Part shown: in pieces, positions 17,346 through 26,127 of the stretch
Position numbering within the stretch: position 1 is the first letter of the stretch
Layout: every line of letters begins with the position of its first letter
NCBI GenBank assembly: GCA_040220455.1
Contig: JAVJUS010000136.1
Span: 1 to 48,824 of the forward strand
DNA from: JAVJUS01 sp040220455
GTDB lineage: Bacteria > Pseudomonadota > Alphaproteobacteria > DSM-16000 > Inquilinaceae
DNA: 48,824 nucleotides
Direction: 5' to 3'
Notes under the pieces: model-generated
What the model saw: only the letters and a program-made list of their open reading frames with translations
Told to the model about the DNA's origin: nothing
Databases searched by the model: none
Made by a program: the position numbers and the translations under genes

Positions 17346-17903
17346 ATGGCGGATACCACGCATTCCGGATCGGGCGACGGGTCGGGCGACGGCCAGGGCC
17401 GCCGCGATTTCCTCTATCTCGCGACCGGCGCCATGGCGGCGGTCGGTGCGGCGGCGGCGATCTGGCCGTTCATCGACAGCATGAACCCGGCCGCCGACGT
17501 GCTGGCGCTGGCGAGCATCGAGGTCGACCTGTCGCCGGTCGAGGTGGGCCAGGCGATCACGGTGACCTGGCGCGGCAAGCCGGTCTTCATCCGTCACCGC
17601 ACGGAGGAGGAGATCGCCGAGGCACGCTCGGTCGACGTGGCCGACCTCCGCGATCCCCAAGCCGACGAGGAGCGGGTGGTCGAGGCGCCGTACCTGGTCA
17701 TGGTGGGCATCTGCACGCATCTCGGCTGCGTGCCGCTGGGCCAGAAGCCGTCCGACCCCAAGGGTGATTTCGGCGGCTGGTTCTGCCCGTGCCACGGCTC
17801 GCACTACGACACGTCCGGCCGCATCCGCAAGGGACCGGCGCCGACCAATCTGCCGGTGCCGCAATACGCCTTCACGGCCGAGAACGTCATCCAGATCGGC
17901 TGA
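17346..17903 (+). CDS. petA: Ubiquinol-cytochrome c reductase Rieske iron-sulfur subunit
   Basis: 185 residues. The Rieske subunit of the bc1 complex passes electrons from ubiquinol to cytochrome c1. A Tat-type signal/anchor with GRRDFLYLATG (twin Arg 19-20) and a hydrophobic helix (~22-42) is followed by the soluble cluster domain. Cluster ligands are Cys123 and His125 in CTHLGC and Cys147 and His150 in CPCHGS, with Cys128 and Cys149 placed for the stabilising disulfide. The loop GPAPTNLPVPQY completes the family pattern. It is first in a petABC operon, 62 bp before petB. The promoter is probably in the 219-bp spacer shared with trmL. Confidence 0.97.
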   Translation: MADTTHSGSGDGSGDGQGRRDFLYLATGAMAAVGAAAAIWPFIDSMNPAADVLALASIEVDLSPVEVGQAITVTWRGKPVFIRHRTEEEIAEARSVDVADLRDPQADEERVVEAPYLVMVGICTHLGCVPLGQKPSDPKGDFGGWFCPCHGSHYDTSGRIRKGPAPTNLPVPQYAFTAENVIQIG

Positions 17904-17965
17904 CCGATACCGTTTCCCCGGCCCGCCGCCGACGCGGGTGGCCGGACCGGACCGAAGAGGACCCC

Positions 17966-19240
17966 ATGGCCAACGCCCAGGCATCTTCCTCCTATCAGAA
18001 CCCGGTGATCCGCTGGATCGACAGCCGCCTGCCGATCTTCACGATGCTCGACCACGAGTATCGCGGCTATCCGATGCCGAAGAACTGCAATTACTTCTGG
18101 TCCTTCGGCGGCATGGCGATGTTCGTGCTGATCGTGATGATCGTCAGCGGCATCTTCCTGTCGATGAACTACACCGCTCACGTGGACCACGCCTTCACCA
18201 GCGTCGAGCGCATCATGCGCGACGTGAACAGCGGCTGGCTGATGCGCTACATCCACATGAACGGGGCGTCGATGTTCTTCATCGTCGTCTACATCCACAT
18301 GCTGCGCGGGCTGTACTACGGTTCCTACAAGCAGCCGCGCGAGCTGCTGTGGATGATCGGCGTGGTGATCCTGCTGCTCATGATGGCCACGGCGTTCATG
18401 GGCTACGTGCTGCCCTGGGGCCAGATGAGCTTCTGGGGCGCGACCGTGATCACCAACCTGTTCTCGGCCTTCCCGCTGGTCGGCGACCCGATCGTCACAT
18501 GGCTGTGGGGCGGGTTCTCGGTCGACAACCCGACGCTCAACCGCTTCTACTCGCTGCACTTCCTGCTGCCCTTCGCGATCCTGGGCGTTGTCGTGCTGCA
18601 CGTCGCGGCGCTGCACATCACGGGGTCGAACAACCCGGCCGGCATCGATACCAAGGGGCCGAAGGACACGGTGCCGTTCCACCCCTACATGACGGTGAAG
18701 GACGGCTTCGCGTTCATCCTGTTCGTGATGTTCTTCGCCTTCTTCGTGTTCTTCGCGCCGAACTACATGGGCCATCCGGACAACTACATTCCGGCCGACC
18801 CGCTCGTGACGCCGGCGCATATCGTGCCGGAGTGGTACTTCCTGCCGTTCTACGCGATCCTGCGCGCGGTGCCGGACAAGCTGGGCGGCGTGCTGCTGAT
18901 GTTCGGCTCGATCCTGATCCTGTTCGTGCTGCCCTGGCTCGACACGTCGCGGGTGCGCAGCGCCAAATTCCGGCCGATCTACCGCTGGTTCTTCTTCCTG
19001 CTGGTGTTCGTGATGCTGGTCCTGGGCTATGTCGGCGCCAAGCCGGCGGAGGGCGTCTATGTCGTCATCGCCCGCATCGCGACGGCCTATTACTTCTTCC
19101 ACTTCCTGATCCTGCTGCCGGTGCTCGGCAAGATCGAGAAGCCGCTGCCGCTGCCCCGCAGCATCAGCGAGCCGGTGCTCAAGAAAGGTGGCGGACCGAC
19201 GCCCGCCGGCGCGACCGCCAAGCCGATGGAGAAGCCGTGA
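17966..19240 (+). CDS. petB: Cytochrome b subunit of the bc1 complex
   Basis: 424 residues, a full-length bacterial cytochrome b with eight membrane helices. The four haem-ligating histidines are His97, His111, His198 and His212, both pairs with the expected 14-residue spacing. The quinol-oxidation site motif PEWY is at 288-291 in HIVPEWYFLPFYAILR, and GYVLPWGQMSFWGATVI is the conserved helix C-cd segment. It carries electrons from ubiquinol across the inner membrane and drives the Q cycle. Its stop overlaps the petC start by one base (TGATG), so the two are translationally coupled. The C-terminal ~25 residues (Gly/Pro/Lys-rich) extend beyond the last helix. Confidence 0.98.
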   Translation: MANAQASSSYQNPVIRWIDSRLPIFTMLDHEYRGYPMPKNCNYFWSFGGMAMFVLIVMIVSGIFLSMNYTAHVDHAFTSVERIMRDVNSGWLMRYIHMNGASMFFIVVYIHMLRGLYYGSYKQPRELLWMIGVVILLLMMATAFMGYVLPWGQMSFWGATVITNLFSAFPLVGDPIVTWLWGGFSVDNPTLNRFYSLHFLLPFAILGVVVLHVAALHITGSNNPAGIDTKGPKDTVPFHPYMTVKDGFAFILFVMFFAFFVFFAPNYMGHPDNYIPADPLVTPAHIVPEWYFLPFYAILRAVPDKLGGVLLMFGSILILFVLPWLDTSRVRSAKFRPIYRWFFFLLVFVMLVLGYVGAKPAEGVYVVIARIATAYYFFHFLILLPVLGKIEKPLPLPRSISEPVLKKGGGPTPAGATAKPMEKP

Positions 19241-20004
19241 TGCTGCGCGCCCTGACCAAAGCCGCCGGGGTCGCGGCCGTCCTGGCCGGCCTGTCCGCCC
19301 CGGCCCTCGGCGCGGAGGCGATCGAGGTGCCCGATTACGACTTCTCCTTCGAGGGGATCTTCGGGACCTATGACGAGGCCAGCCTCCAGCGGGGCTACCA
19401 GGTCTACGAGCAGGTCTGCGCGAGCTGCCATTCGATGGACCTGGTGGCCTATCGCCACCTGGAGTGGATCGGCTATTCCGAGGACCAGGTGAAGGCGCTG
19501 GCGGCGCAGAACACCGTGACCGACGGGCCGAACGACCAGGGCGAGATGTTTACCCGCCCGGCCGAGCCCTCGGACTACTTCGCCGCGCCCTATCCCAACG
19601 TGCAGGCCGCCCGCGCGGCCAATGGCGGCGCCTATCCGCCGGATCTCTCGGTCATCGCCCAGGCGCGGGCCGGCGGCGCGGATTATCTCAAGGCGCTCCT
19701 GATCGGCTACGAGGACCCGCCGCCGGACGTCGATCTGATGGCGGGCATGTACTACAACGCGTATTTCCCCGGCCATCAGATCGCGATGCCGCAACTCGTC
19801 TACGACGATTCGGTGACCTATCAGGACGGCACCGAGGCGACGGCCGAGCAGATCTCCCACGACGTCAGTGCCTTCCTGATGTGGGCGGCCGAGCCCCACA
19901 TGGTCGAGCGCAAGCGCAGCGGCGTGAAGGTGATGCTCTTCCTGGTCGTCTTCGCCGGCATGATGTACGCGGTCAAGCGCAAGGTCTGGGCCGACCAGCA
20001 CTGA
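19240..20004 (+). CDS. petC: Cytochrome c1 subunit of the bc1 complex
   Basis: 254 residues. A cleavable signal (MLRALTKAAGVAAVLAGLSAPALGA) sends the haem domain to the periplasm and a C-terminal helix (SGVKVMLFLVVFAGMMYAV) anchors it. Haem c attaches at Cys60-Ala-Ser-Cys63-His64, and Met183 in HQIAMPQ is the likely axial ligand. DLSVIAQAR, ALLIGY and YYNAYFPGH are typical c1 blocks. It accepts electrons from the Rieske protein and reduces a soluble or membrane cytochrome c. Unlike the fused fbcH form of Bradyrhizobium, cytochromes b and c1 are separate here. A hairpin terminator candidate follows at 20028-20060. Confidence 0.97.
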   Translation: MLRALTKAAGVAAVLAGLSAPALGAEAIEVPDYDFSFEGIFGTYDEASLQRGYQVYEQVCASCHSMDLVAYRHLEWIGYSEDQVKALAAQNTVTDGPNDQGEMFTRPAEPSDYFAAPYPNVQAARAANGGAYPPDLSVIAQARAGGADYLKALLIGYEDPPPDVDLMAGMYYNAYFPGHQIAMPQLVYDDSVTYQDGTEATAEQISHDVSAFLMWAAEPHMVERKRSGVKVMLFLVVFAGMMYAVKRKVWADQH

Positions 20005-20027
20005 CGCGCGATCGGCGATCCCGTGCG

Positions 20028-20060
20028 AGGGCCGGCCCGGCATCCGCCGCGGCCGGCCCT
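20028..20060 (+). terminator. Hairpin after petC
   Basis: Perfect 10-bp arms AGGGCCGGCC and GGCCGGCCCT with a 13-base loop, beginning 24 bp after the petC stop and followed by TGGCGTTT. This is the most convincing transcription stop in the window and would end the petABC operon. Confidence 0.55.
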
Positions 20061-20145
20061 TGGCGTTTCCGGACCCACCTCCGCCGCCCCGCCGCGCATC
20101 CCCGCTGGCGTGCCGCCTCGCGTTGCGGTATCCGGACTGTCGACA

Positions 20146-20901
20146 ATGACCCGTCGAGCCGATTCGAGTCGCCCGCCGCCTGGCGGACGCCGCGCCCCCT
20201 CCCGAGCCGGGGCGGCGGCGCTCGCCGTGGACGGGTTCGACGAGCCGGTGACGCTGGTGCGCCGGCGCGATGCGGTGCGGCTGACCCTGCGGATCGACCC
20301 GCGCACCTCGGCGATTCGCGTGACGGCCCCGCTCGGCCTGTCGGAGCGGGAGGTCGCGCGCTTCGTCGCCCGCCATCGCGGCTGGATCGAGAAGCGGCGC
20401 GCCGCCGCGCCGGCCGGGCGCGGCTTCGCCGACGGCGCGGTGGTGCCCCTGCTGGGCGTCGACCACCTCATCCGCCACGTGCCCGACCAGGGCGTCCCGG
20501 TCACGCGGGCCGACGGGGAGTTGCGGGTCGGCGGCGACGCCGATTTTCTGGCCCGGCGCCTGCGCGACTGGCTGGTGGCCGAGGCGCGCCGGGAACTCTC
20601 CGACCGCGCCCGGGCCAAGGCGGTGCGCATCGACCGGCGGGTCGCCGGGATCTCGGTACGGGACACGCGCTCGCGCTGGGGCTCCTGCTCCTCGCAGGGG
20701 CGGCTGAATTTCTCCTGGCGCCTGATCCTCGCGCCGGAGCCGGTGCTCGACTACGTCGTCGCCCACGAGGTCGCGCATCTGGCGGAGATGAACCACGGAC
20801 CCCGTTTCTGGTCCCTGTGCGCCGATCTCGCCGAAGCGGACGTCGCCGGGGCCAAGGGCTGGCTCAAGCGCCACGGCGCCGGCCTGCACCGCTACGGCTG
20901 A
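20146..20901 (+). CDS. YgjP-like (WLM/DUF45) zinc metallopeptidase
   Basis: 251 residues from the ATG at 20146. The metal-binding motif HEVAHLAEMNH (HExxH with a third His five residues on) is followed by GPRFW, and upstream stand RDTRSRWGSCSSQGRLNFSWRLILAP, all hallmarks of the YgjP/DUF45 family of gluzincin-like metal-dependent hydrolases. No cleavable signal peptide is seen, so it is probably cytoplasmic. The substrate is not known. The N-terminal ~30 residues are basic and variable. It stands alone between petABC and the ABC-transporter operon, separated from the former by a hairpin. Confidence 0.87.
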   Translation: MTRRADSSRPPPGGRRAPSRAGAAALAVDGFDEPVTLVRRRDAVRLTLRIDPRTSAIRVTAPLGLSEREVARFVARHRGWIEKRRAAAPAGRGFADGAVVPLLGVDHLIRHVPDQGVPVTRADGELRVGGDADFLARRLRDWLVAEARRELSDRARAKAVRIDRRVAGISVRDTRSRWGSCSSQGRLNFSWRLILAPEPVLDYVVAHEVAHLAEMNHGPRFWSLCADLAEADVAGAKGWLKRHGAGLHRYG

Positions 20902-20966
20902 GCCCGCCGTCGCCGGCGTCGGAGCCTGTCATCGGAGCGCGGCCCGGCTCGCGGACCGTTTGCGCT

Positions 20967-20996
20967 TTGCAATGCCGCGTGCATGTCCCCTAGAGT
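20967..20996 (+). promoter_or_regulatory. Candidate promoter of the peptide-transporter operon
   Basis: TTGCAA (20967-20972) and TAGAGT (20991-20996), each matching the sigma-70 consensus at 4 of 6 positions, are separated by 18 bases and lie 130 bp before the first transporter gene. The leader between contains three near-copies of CGCCGTCGGGCCCG/CGCCGTCGAGCCCG-like words (about 21066-21105). Confidence 0.4.
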
Positions 20997-21125
20997 CCGC
21001 CTCCGGGCTTGAAGCGGGGCCTTTCGCGCCGATCTTGCTGGGATCGGGCGGAGGCCGCCCCCGTCCGCCGTCGGGCCCGTCCGCCGTCGAGCCCGACCGC
21101 CGTCGATGCAGGAGGTGACGTCCGC

Positions 21126-23003
21126 ATGCCCTTGCCCCCCGTCCGGCGCCGCGCCGCCGTGTTCGCGGCCGTCGTCGCCCTGGCCGGCGCGGCGCTGGCG
21201 CTTCCGGCCGCCGCCGAGACGACGAGCCACGCGATCGCCGAGTTCGGGGAGCCGAAATACGGCCCCGACTTCACCCATTTCGACTATGTCGATCCGGACG
21301 CGCCGAAGGGCGGCTCGGTCGTCCTCACCGGCGCGCGGCAGAGCTTCGACAGCCTCAACCCGATTCCGCTCAGGGGCGAATACGCGGTCAATATCGGTCT
21401 GGCCGGCATGTCGCTGATGACCGAAAGCCAGGACGAGGTCGGGGTCTATTACGGCGCCCTGGCCGAGAGCGCGACCTGGGCCGACGACCTGTCCTCGATC
21501 ACCTTCGCGCTGAACCCGCAGGCGCGGTTCGCCGACGGCGAGCCGGTGACGGCCGACGATGTCGTCTGGAGCTTCGAGCAGGTCCGAGAGCACGGTCGGC
21601 CGTTCCTCCAGGCCTTCTTCGACGACGTGACGGCGGCGACGGCGATCGACGACCGCCAGGTCCGCTTCGACTTCGCCACCACCGGCCGGATGCAGCCGCT
21701 GACCCGGGTCGCCGGCATCCTGCCGATCGAGCCGCGGCACTGGTGGGAAGCCGAGGAGAGCCGCGACATCGCCGGCGGCAACCTGGAGCCGCCGCCCTGG
21801 CCGGGCCCCTATCGCATCGTCGATGTCGATCCCGGCCGGCGCATCGTCTACGAGCGCAAGGACGGCTGGTGGGGCGCCGATCTGCCGGCCTATCGCGGCC
21901 AGTTCAACTTCGATCGGATCGAATACGACTACTACCGCGACCGCGACGTGGCCTTCGAGGCCTTCGCGGCCGGCGAATACGACTACCGGCGGGAGTTCTC
22001 GTCGCGGATCTGGGCGAGGGCCTACGACTTCGACGCGGCGAATGACGGCCGGGTACGGCGTCGCGAGGTCGAGGAGATCGACTACCAGGGCATGTACGGC
22101 TACTTCATGAACACGCGCCGCCCGCCCTTCGACGACGTGCGCGCGCGCCGGGCGCTGACCTATCTCTATCCCTTCGAATGGGTTCAGGCGAACGTCATGT
22201 ACGGCGCCTACACCCGGGTCGACAGCTACTTCCCCGGCTCCGAGTACGCCGCCACGGGCCTGCCCGAGGGCGAGGAACTCGCGGTCCTCGAGGGGTACCG
22301 CGACAGCCTGCCGGAAAGCGTCTTCACCGAGCCCTTCGCCCTGCCGGAAAACCCGCAGAGCCGGGTCAGCCGGGAGAATCGGCGCGCCGCGCTGCGGCTC
22401 CTCGCCGAGGCGGGCTACGAGATTCGCGACGGAACGCTGGTGGATGTGGAGACCGGGGATCCGGTCGAATTCACGATCCTGATGCGCTCGGCCCAGCTCG
22501 AGCCGCATACCCAGGCCTGGGCGCGCAACCTGGAGCAGGTCGGCATCGACGCCCGGCTGCGGCTCGTCGATTCGGCGCAGTACCAGGCGCTGCTTGACGA
22601 CTTCGACTATGACGTGACCATGGTCGCCTTCACCTTCTTCCCGCCGCCCGGCCCGGAGCTGCGCAACCGCTTCGCCTGCGCGACGGCGGGGCAGCCGGGC
22701 TCGGCCAACCTGCTGGGGGTCTGCGACCCGGTGGTCGACGACCTGGCCGACCGCATCGTCGAGTCCGAGGCGCTGGAGACCAAGCAGGTGTTGACCCGGG
22801 CGCTCGACCGGGTGCTGCTGTCGGGCTGGTACGTCGTGCCGGCCTGGTACAACGAGGTCGCCTGGATCGCCCATTGGGACAAGTTTGCGTGGCCGGATCA
22901 CGACCTGCCGCTGCGCGACTTCGGCCTGCCCAACTCCGTCGGCTTCCAGCCGAGCTGGTGGGTCGACCCGGACAAGGCCGCGGCGCTGGAGGCGGCCCGA
23001 TGA
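21126..23003 (+). CDS. YejA-like peptide ABC transporter substrate-binding protein (first of two)
   Basis: 625 residues from the ATG at 21126, chosen because AGGAGGTGA (21110-21118) is a near-perfect ribosome-binding site 7 bases before it; an in-frame upstream start is unlikely. A signal peptide (RRRAAVFAAVVALAGAALALPAAA) is followed by HAIAEFGEPKYG, the YejA-type entry, and a family-5 extracellular binding domain with YVDPDAPKGG, GPYRIVDVDPGRRIVYER, DYWW-like segments and MYGYFMNTRRPPFDDVRAR. It should bind peptides or peptide-like solutes in the periplasm and deliver them to the YejBEF permease/ATPase encoded downstream. The YejABEF system is known for uptake of microcin C-type and other peptides in enterobacteria. 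Its stop overlaps the next start as ATGA. Confidence 0.92.
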   Translation: MPLPPVRRRAAVFAAVVALAGAALALPAAAETTSHAIAEFGEPKYGPDFTHFDYVDPDAPKGGSVVLTGARQSFDSLNPIPLRGEYAVNIGLAGMSLMTESQDEVGVYYGALAESATWADDLSSITFALNPQARFADGEPVTADDVVWSFEQVREHGRPFLQAFFDDVTAATAIDDRQVRFDFATTGRMQPLTRVAGILPIEPRHWWEAEESRDIAGGNLEPPPWPGPYRIVDVDPGRRIVYERKDGWWGADLPAYRGQFNFDRIEYDYYRDRDVAFEAFAAGEYDYRREFSSRIWARAYDFDAANDGRVRRREVEEIDYQGMYGYFMNTRRPPFDDVRARRALTYLYPFEWVQANVMYGAYTRVDSYFPGSEYAATGLPEGEELAVLEGYRDSLPESVFTEPFALPENPQSRVSRENRRAALRLLAEAGYEIRDGTLVDVETGDPVEFTILMRSAQLEPHTQAWARNLEQVGIDARLRLVDSAQYQALLDDFDYDVTMVAFTFFPPPGPELRNRFACATAGQPGSANLLGVCDPVVDDLADRIVESEALETKQVLTRALDRVLLSGWYVVPAWYNEVAWIAHWDKFAWPDHDLPLRDFGLPNSVGFQPSWWVDPDKAAALEAAR

Positions 23004-24940
23004 GCGTGGCGCGGGCGGAGGCGACGACGATGCACGAGAGCGGGGGACGAGGACGCATGGCGGGACCGATCGTGCGCGCGGCCGCCACGGCGGCGCTCAT
23101 CGCGGTGCTGGCGGGCCCGGGGCCGGCAGCGGCCCAGGACGCGGCGCAGGACGTGAACGCCGGGGCCGATCCCGGCGACGCGCTGACCGTGCTCACATCC
23201 TTCGCGGAGTTCGGCGAGCCGGTCTACGAGGAGGGCTTCGACCACTTCGCCTACGCCAACCCGGACGCGCCCAAGGGCGGCCGCATCACGCTGGGCGCCT
23301 TCGGCACGTTCGAGCGGCTCGACACGATCACGCTCGGCGGAAGCTGGGCGGCCGGCATCGGGCTGACCGGGGACACGCTGATGACCGGCTCGGGCGACGA
23401 GCTGTCGGCCTACTACCCCTCGATCGCGACGCGGGTGCGGGTGCCGGACGATCTGTCCTACGCGATCTTCGACATCCATCCCGACGCGGTCTGGCATGAC
23501 GGCCACCCGATCACGGCCGAGGACTTCGCCGCCAACCTGGAGCACATCAAGGAGAACGGCCGGCCGCTGCTGGCCGAGTTCTGGCGCGACATCGAGAGCG
23601 CGACCGCGATCGACGACCGCACCCTGCGCTTCGACTTCGCGACCTCGAACAATCGCCGGATCCTGGCGCTCGCGGCCAGCATGTCGCCGACGCCGGTGCA
23701 CTGGTGGGAGGAGACCGGCCGCGACATGACGGAGAGCACGCTGGATCCCGTCCTCTCCGAAGGGCCCTACCGGATCGTCGAAGTCGATCCCGGCCGATCC
23801 ATCACTTACGAGCGGGTCGAGGACTACTGGGCCGCCGACCTGCCGGCGAACCGGGGCGCCAACAACGTCGACCGGATCACCTACACCTATTTCCGCGACA
23901 TCGAGGTCATGTTCCAGGCCTTCCTGGGCGGCACCTTCGATCTGTGGAGCGAGAATCGCGCCCAGCGCTGGGCCCAGGCCTACGACATCCCGGAGGTCGA
24001 CAACGGCCACATCGTCCGGGAGGCCGTGCCGGACGAGAATCCGCGCGGCTATATCGGCTTCGTCTTCAACACCCGGCGGGACAAGTTCGCCGACCCGCGC
24101 GTGCGCGAGGCGATCGCCCATCTCTGGGACTTCGAGTGGACCCGGGAGAACGTCTTCTACGGCTACTACACCCGGGCGGAGAGCTACTTTCCCGGCAGCG
24201 ACTACGGCACCGACGAGGTGCCGCTGCCCGAGGGTCGGGAGCTCGAGCTGCTGGAGGCGCACCGCGACGCGCTGCCGGAAAGTGTCTTCACCGAACCGTT
24301 CGAGGTGCCGACGACCGACGGCTCCGGGCGCATCCGCGGACCGCTGCGCGACGCCTGGCGGCTGTTCGCCGAGGCCGGCTGGGAGGTGCGCGACGGCCGG
24401 CTGACGAATGTCGAGACGGGCGAACGCTTCTCCTTCGAGTTCCTGCTCAACTCCGACACCCTGCTGCGCGTGGTCGAGCCCTTCGTGCGCAACCTGGAGC
24501 GCGCCGGCATCGAGGCCAGCGTGCGCACCGTGGACACCGCCCAGTACGAGCGCCGGACGGACGATTTCGACTACGACATGATCTATATCGGCGCGAACTT
24601 CTTCCCGCCGCCGGGCCAGGAGCTGTTCACCTACTTCCACTCCGAGGCGGCGGCCCAGCAGGGCTCGGCCAACTGGCCGGGCATCGCCGATCCCGTGGTC
24701 GACGCGCTGCTGGGCGAGATCGTCTCGGCCGACACGCTCGAGGGCAAGAAGGCGGCGACGCGCGCGCTCGACCGCGTGCTGTTGCCGCAGTGGTACATCA
24801 TCCCGTCCTATTTCCGGGCGGAAACCTGGATCGCCTACTGGAACAAGTTCGGCCGTCCCGAAACCTTGCCCAATTATAGCCTCGGTTTCCCCACGGTGTG
24901 GTGGTTCGACGAGGAGGCCGCGGCGACCCTGCCGCGCTGA
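23000..24940 (+). CDS. YejA-like peptide ABC transporter substrate-binding protein (second of two)
   Basis: 646 residues from the ATG at 23000, which overlaps the previous stop (ATGA); an ATG at 23057 would give a tighter signal peptide (MAGPIVRAAATAALIAVLAG) and may be the true start. The mature protein parallels the upstream one along its whole length: AEFGEPVYEEGFDHFAY, NPDAPKGGRI, HWWEE, GPYRIVEVDPGRSITYER, GFVFNTRRDKFADPRVREA, YTRAESYFPGSDYG and PQWYIIPSYFR. Two tandem YejA paralogues suggest that one permease serves two binding proteins with different ligands. Differences cluster in loops that line the binding cleft in this family, but that reading is an inference. Next gene begins 68 bp downstream. 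Confidence 0.92.
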   Translation: MSVARAEATTMHESGGRGRMAGPIVRAAATAALIAVLAGPGPAAAQDAAQDVNAGADPGDALTVLTSFAEFGEPVYEEGFDHFAYANPDAPKGGRITLGAFGTFERLDTITLGGSWAAGIGLTGDTLMTGSGDELSAYYPSIATRVRVPDDLSYAIFDIHPDAVWHDGHPITAEDFAANLEHIKENGRPLLAEFWRDIESATAIDDRTLRFDFATSNNRRILALAASMSPTPVHWWEETGRDMTESTLDPVLSEGPYRIVEVDPGRSITYERVEDYWAADLPANRGANNVDRITYTYFRDIEVMFQAFLGGTFDLWSENRAQRWAQAYDIPEVDNGHIVREAVPDENPRGYIGFVFNTRRDKFADPRVREAIAHLWDFEWTRENVFYGYYTRAESYFPGSDYGTDEVPLPEGRELELLEAHRDALPESVFTEPFEVPTTDGSGRIRGPLRDAWRLFAEAGWEVRDGRLTNVETGERFSFEFLLNSDTLLRVVEPFVRNLERAGIEASVRTVDTAQYERRTDDFDYDMIYIGANFFPPPGQELFTYFHSEAAAQQGSANWPGIADPVVDALLGEIVSADTLEGKKAATRALDRVLLPQWYIIPSYFRAETWIAYWNKFGRPETLPNYSLGFPTVWWFDEEAAATLPR

Positions 24941-25008
24941 CGCCCGCGCCTTCCGGCCCCGGCCCGCCGGCCGGGCCGGAGCCCCGCTGACCGGAGGTCC
25001 GCCCGCCC

Positions 25009-26127
25009 ATGGTCGCCTATATCGTCCGGCGACTGCTGCTCATCATCCCGACCCTGTTCGGCATCATGGTGCTGAACTTCGCGGTCGTGCAGTTCGCGCC
25101 GGGCGGGCCGATCGAGCAGATCATCGCCGAGATCCAGGGCACGGCGACCGACGCCACGGCGCGGATTTCCGGCTCGTCCTCCGGCGACTTCGACGCCAGC
25201 CAGAGCCAGGGCGCCGGCCAGTCCGGCGGCGCCGACGTCACCTCGAAGTACCGCGGCGCCCAGGGCCTGGATCCGGAGTTCCTGCGCGAGCTGGAGCAGC
25301 AGTTCGGCTTCGATCAGCCGATCCATGTCCGCTTCTTCCAGATGATGGGCAACTACCTGGTCTTCGATTTCGGGGAGAGCTACTTCCGCGATCAGCGGGT
25401 GGTCGACCTGGTGCTGGACAAAATCCCGGTCTCCCTGTCGCTGGGGCTGTGGACGACGCTGCTGGTCTACCTGATCTCGATTCCGCTCGGCATCCGCAAG
25501 GCGGTGCGCGACGGCACGCGCTTCGACATCTGGTCGTCCGGCGTGGTCATCGTCGGCTACGCCATCCCGAACTTCCTGTTCGCCGTGCTGCTGATCGTGG
25601 TCTTCGCCGGCGGGCGCTATTTCGACTGGTTCCCGCTGCGCGGCCTGGTCTCCGACAATTTCGAGGACCTGTCCTTGTGGCGCCAGATCCTGGACTATCT
25701 CTGGCACATAACGCTGCCGGTGGTCTCCATGGTCATCAGCGGCTTCGCCACCCTGACCATGCTGACCAAGAACAGCTTCCTCGACGAGATCAACAAGCAG
25801 TACGTGCTGACCGCCCGGGCCAAGGGGCTCAACGAGACCCAGGTGCTCTACGGCCATGTCTTCCGCAACGCGATGCTGATCGTGATCGCCGGCTTCCCCG
25901 GCGCCTTCGTCAGCATCCTGTTCACCGGCTCGGTCTTCATCGAGGTCATCTTCTCCCTCGACGGGCTGGGCCTGCTGGGCTTCGAGGCGGTGATCAACCG
26001 CGACTACCCGGTGATCTTCGCGACCTTGTATTTCTTCACCCTGCTGGGCCTGGTGATGAAGCTGATCGAGGACTTGGTCTACACGGTCATCGACCCCCGG
26101 ATCGATTTCGAGGCGCGTCGTGTCTGA
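25009..26127 (+). CDS. yejB: Peptide ABC transporter permease YejB
   Basis: 372 residues, six predicted membrane helices. MVAYIVRRLLLIIPTLFGIMVLNF is the usual first helix of DppB/OppB-type permeases; the YejB type is shown by the long, polar insert (about residues 45-85, rich in Gly/Ser/Gln) and by EFLRELEQQFGFDQPIH. The cytoplasmic EAA-like loop is YVLTARAKGLNETQVLYGHVFRNA, which docks on the ATPase. The protein forms the inner-membrane channel with YejE. It overlaps yejE by eight bases. Every recognisable block is intact. Confidence 0.95.
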   Translation: MVAYIVRRLLLIIPTLFGIMVLNFAVVQFAPGGPIEQIIAEIQGTATDATARISGSSSGDFDASQSQGAGQSGGADVTSKYRGAQGLDPEFLRELEQQFGFDQPIHVRFFQMMGNYLVFDFGESYFRDQRVVDLVLDKIPVSLSLGLWTTLLVYLISIPLGIRKAVRDGTRFDIWSSGVVIVGYAIPNFLFAVLLIVVFAGGRYFDWFPLRGLVSDNFEDLSLWRQILDYLWHITLPVVSMVISGFATLTMLTKNSFLDEINKQYVLTARAKGLNETQVLYGHVFRNAMLIVIAGFPGAFVSILFTGSVFIEVIFSLDGLGLLGFEAVINRDYPVIFATLYFFTLLGLVMKLIEDLVYTVIDPRIDFEARRV

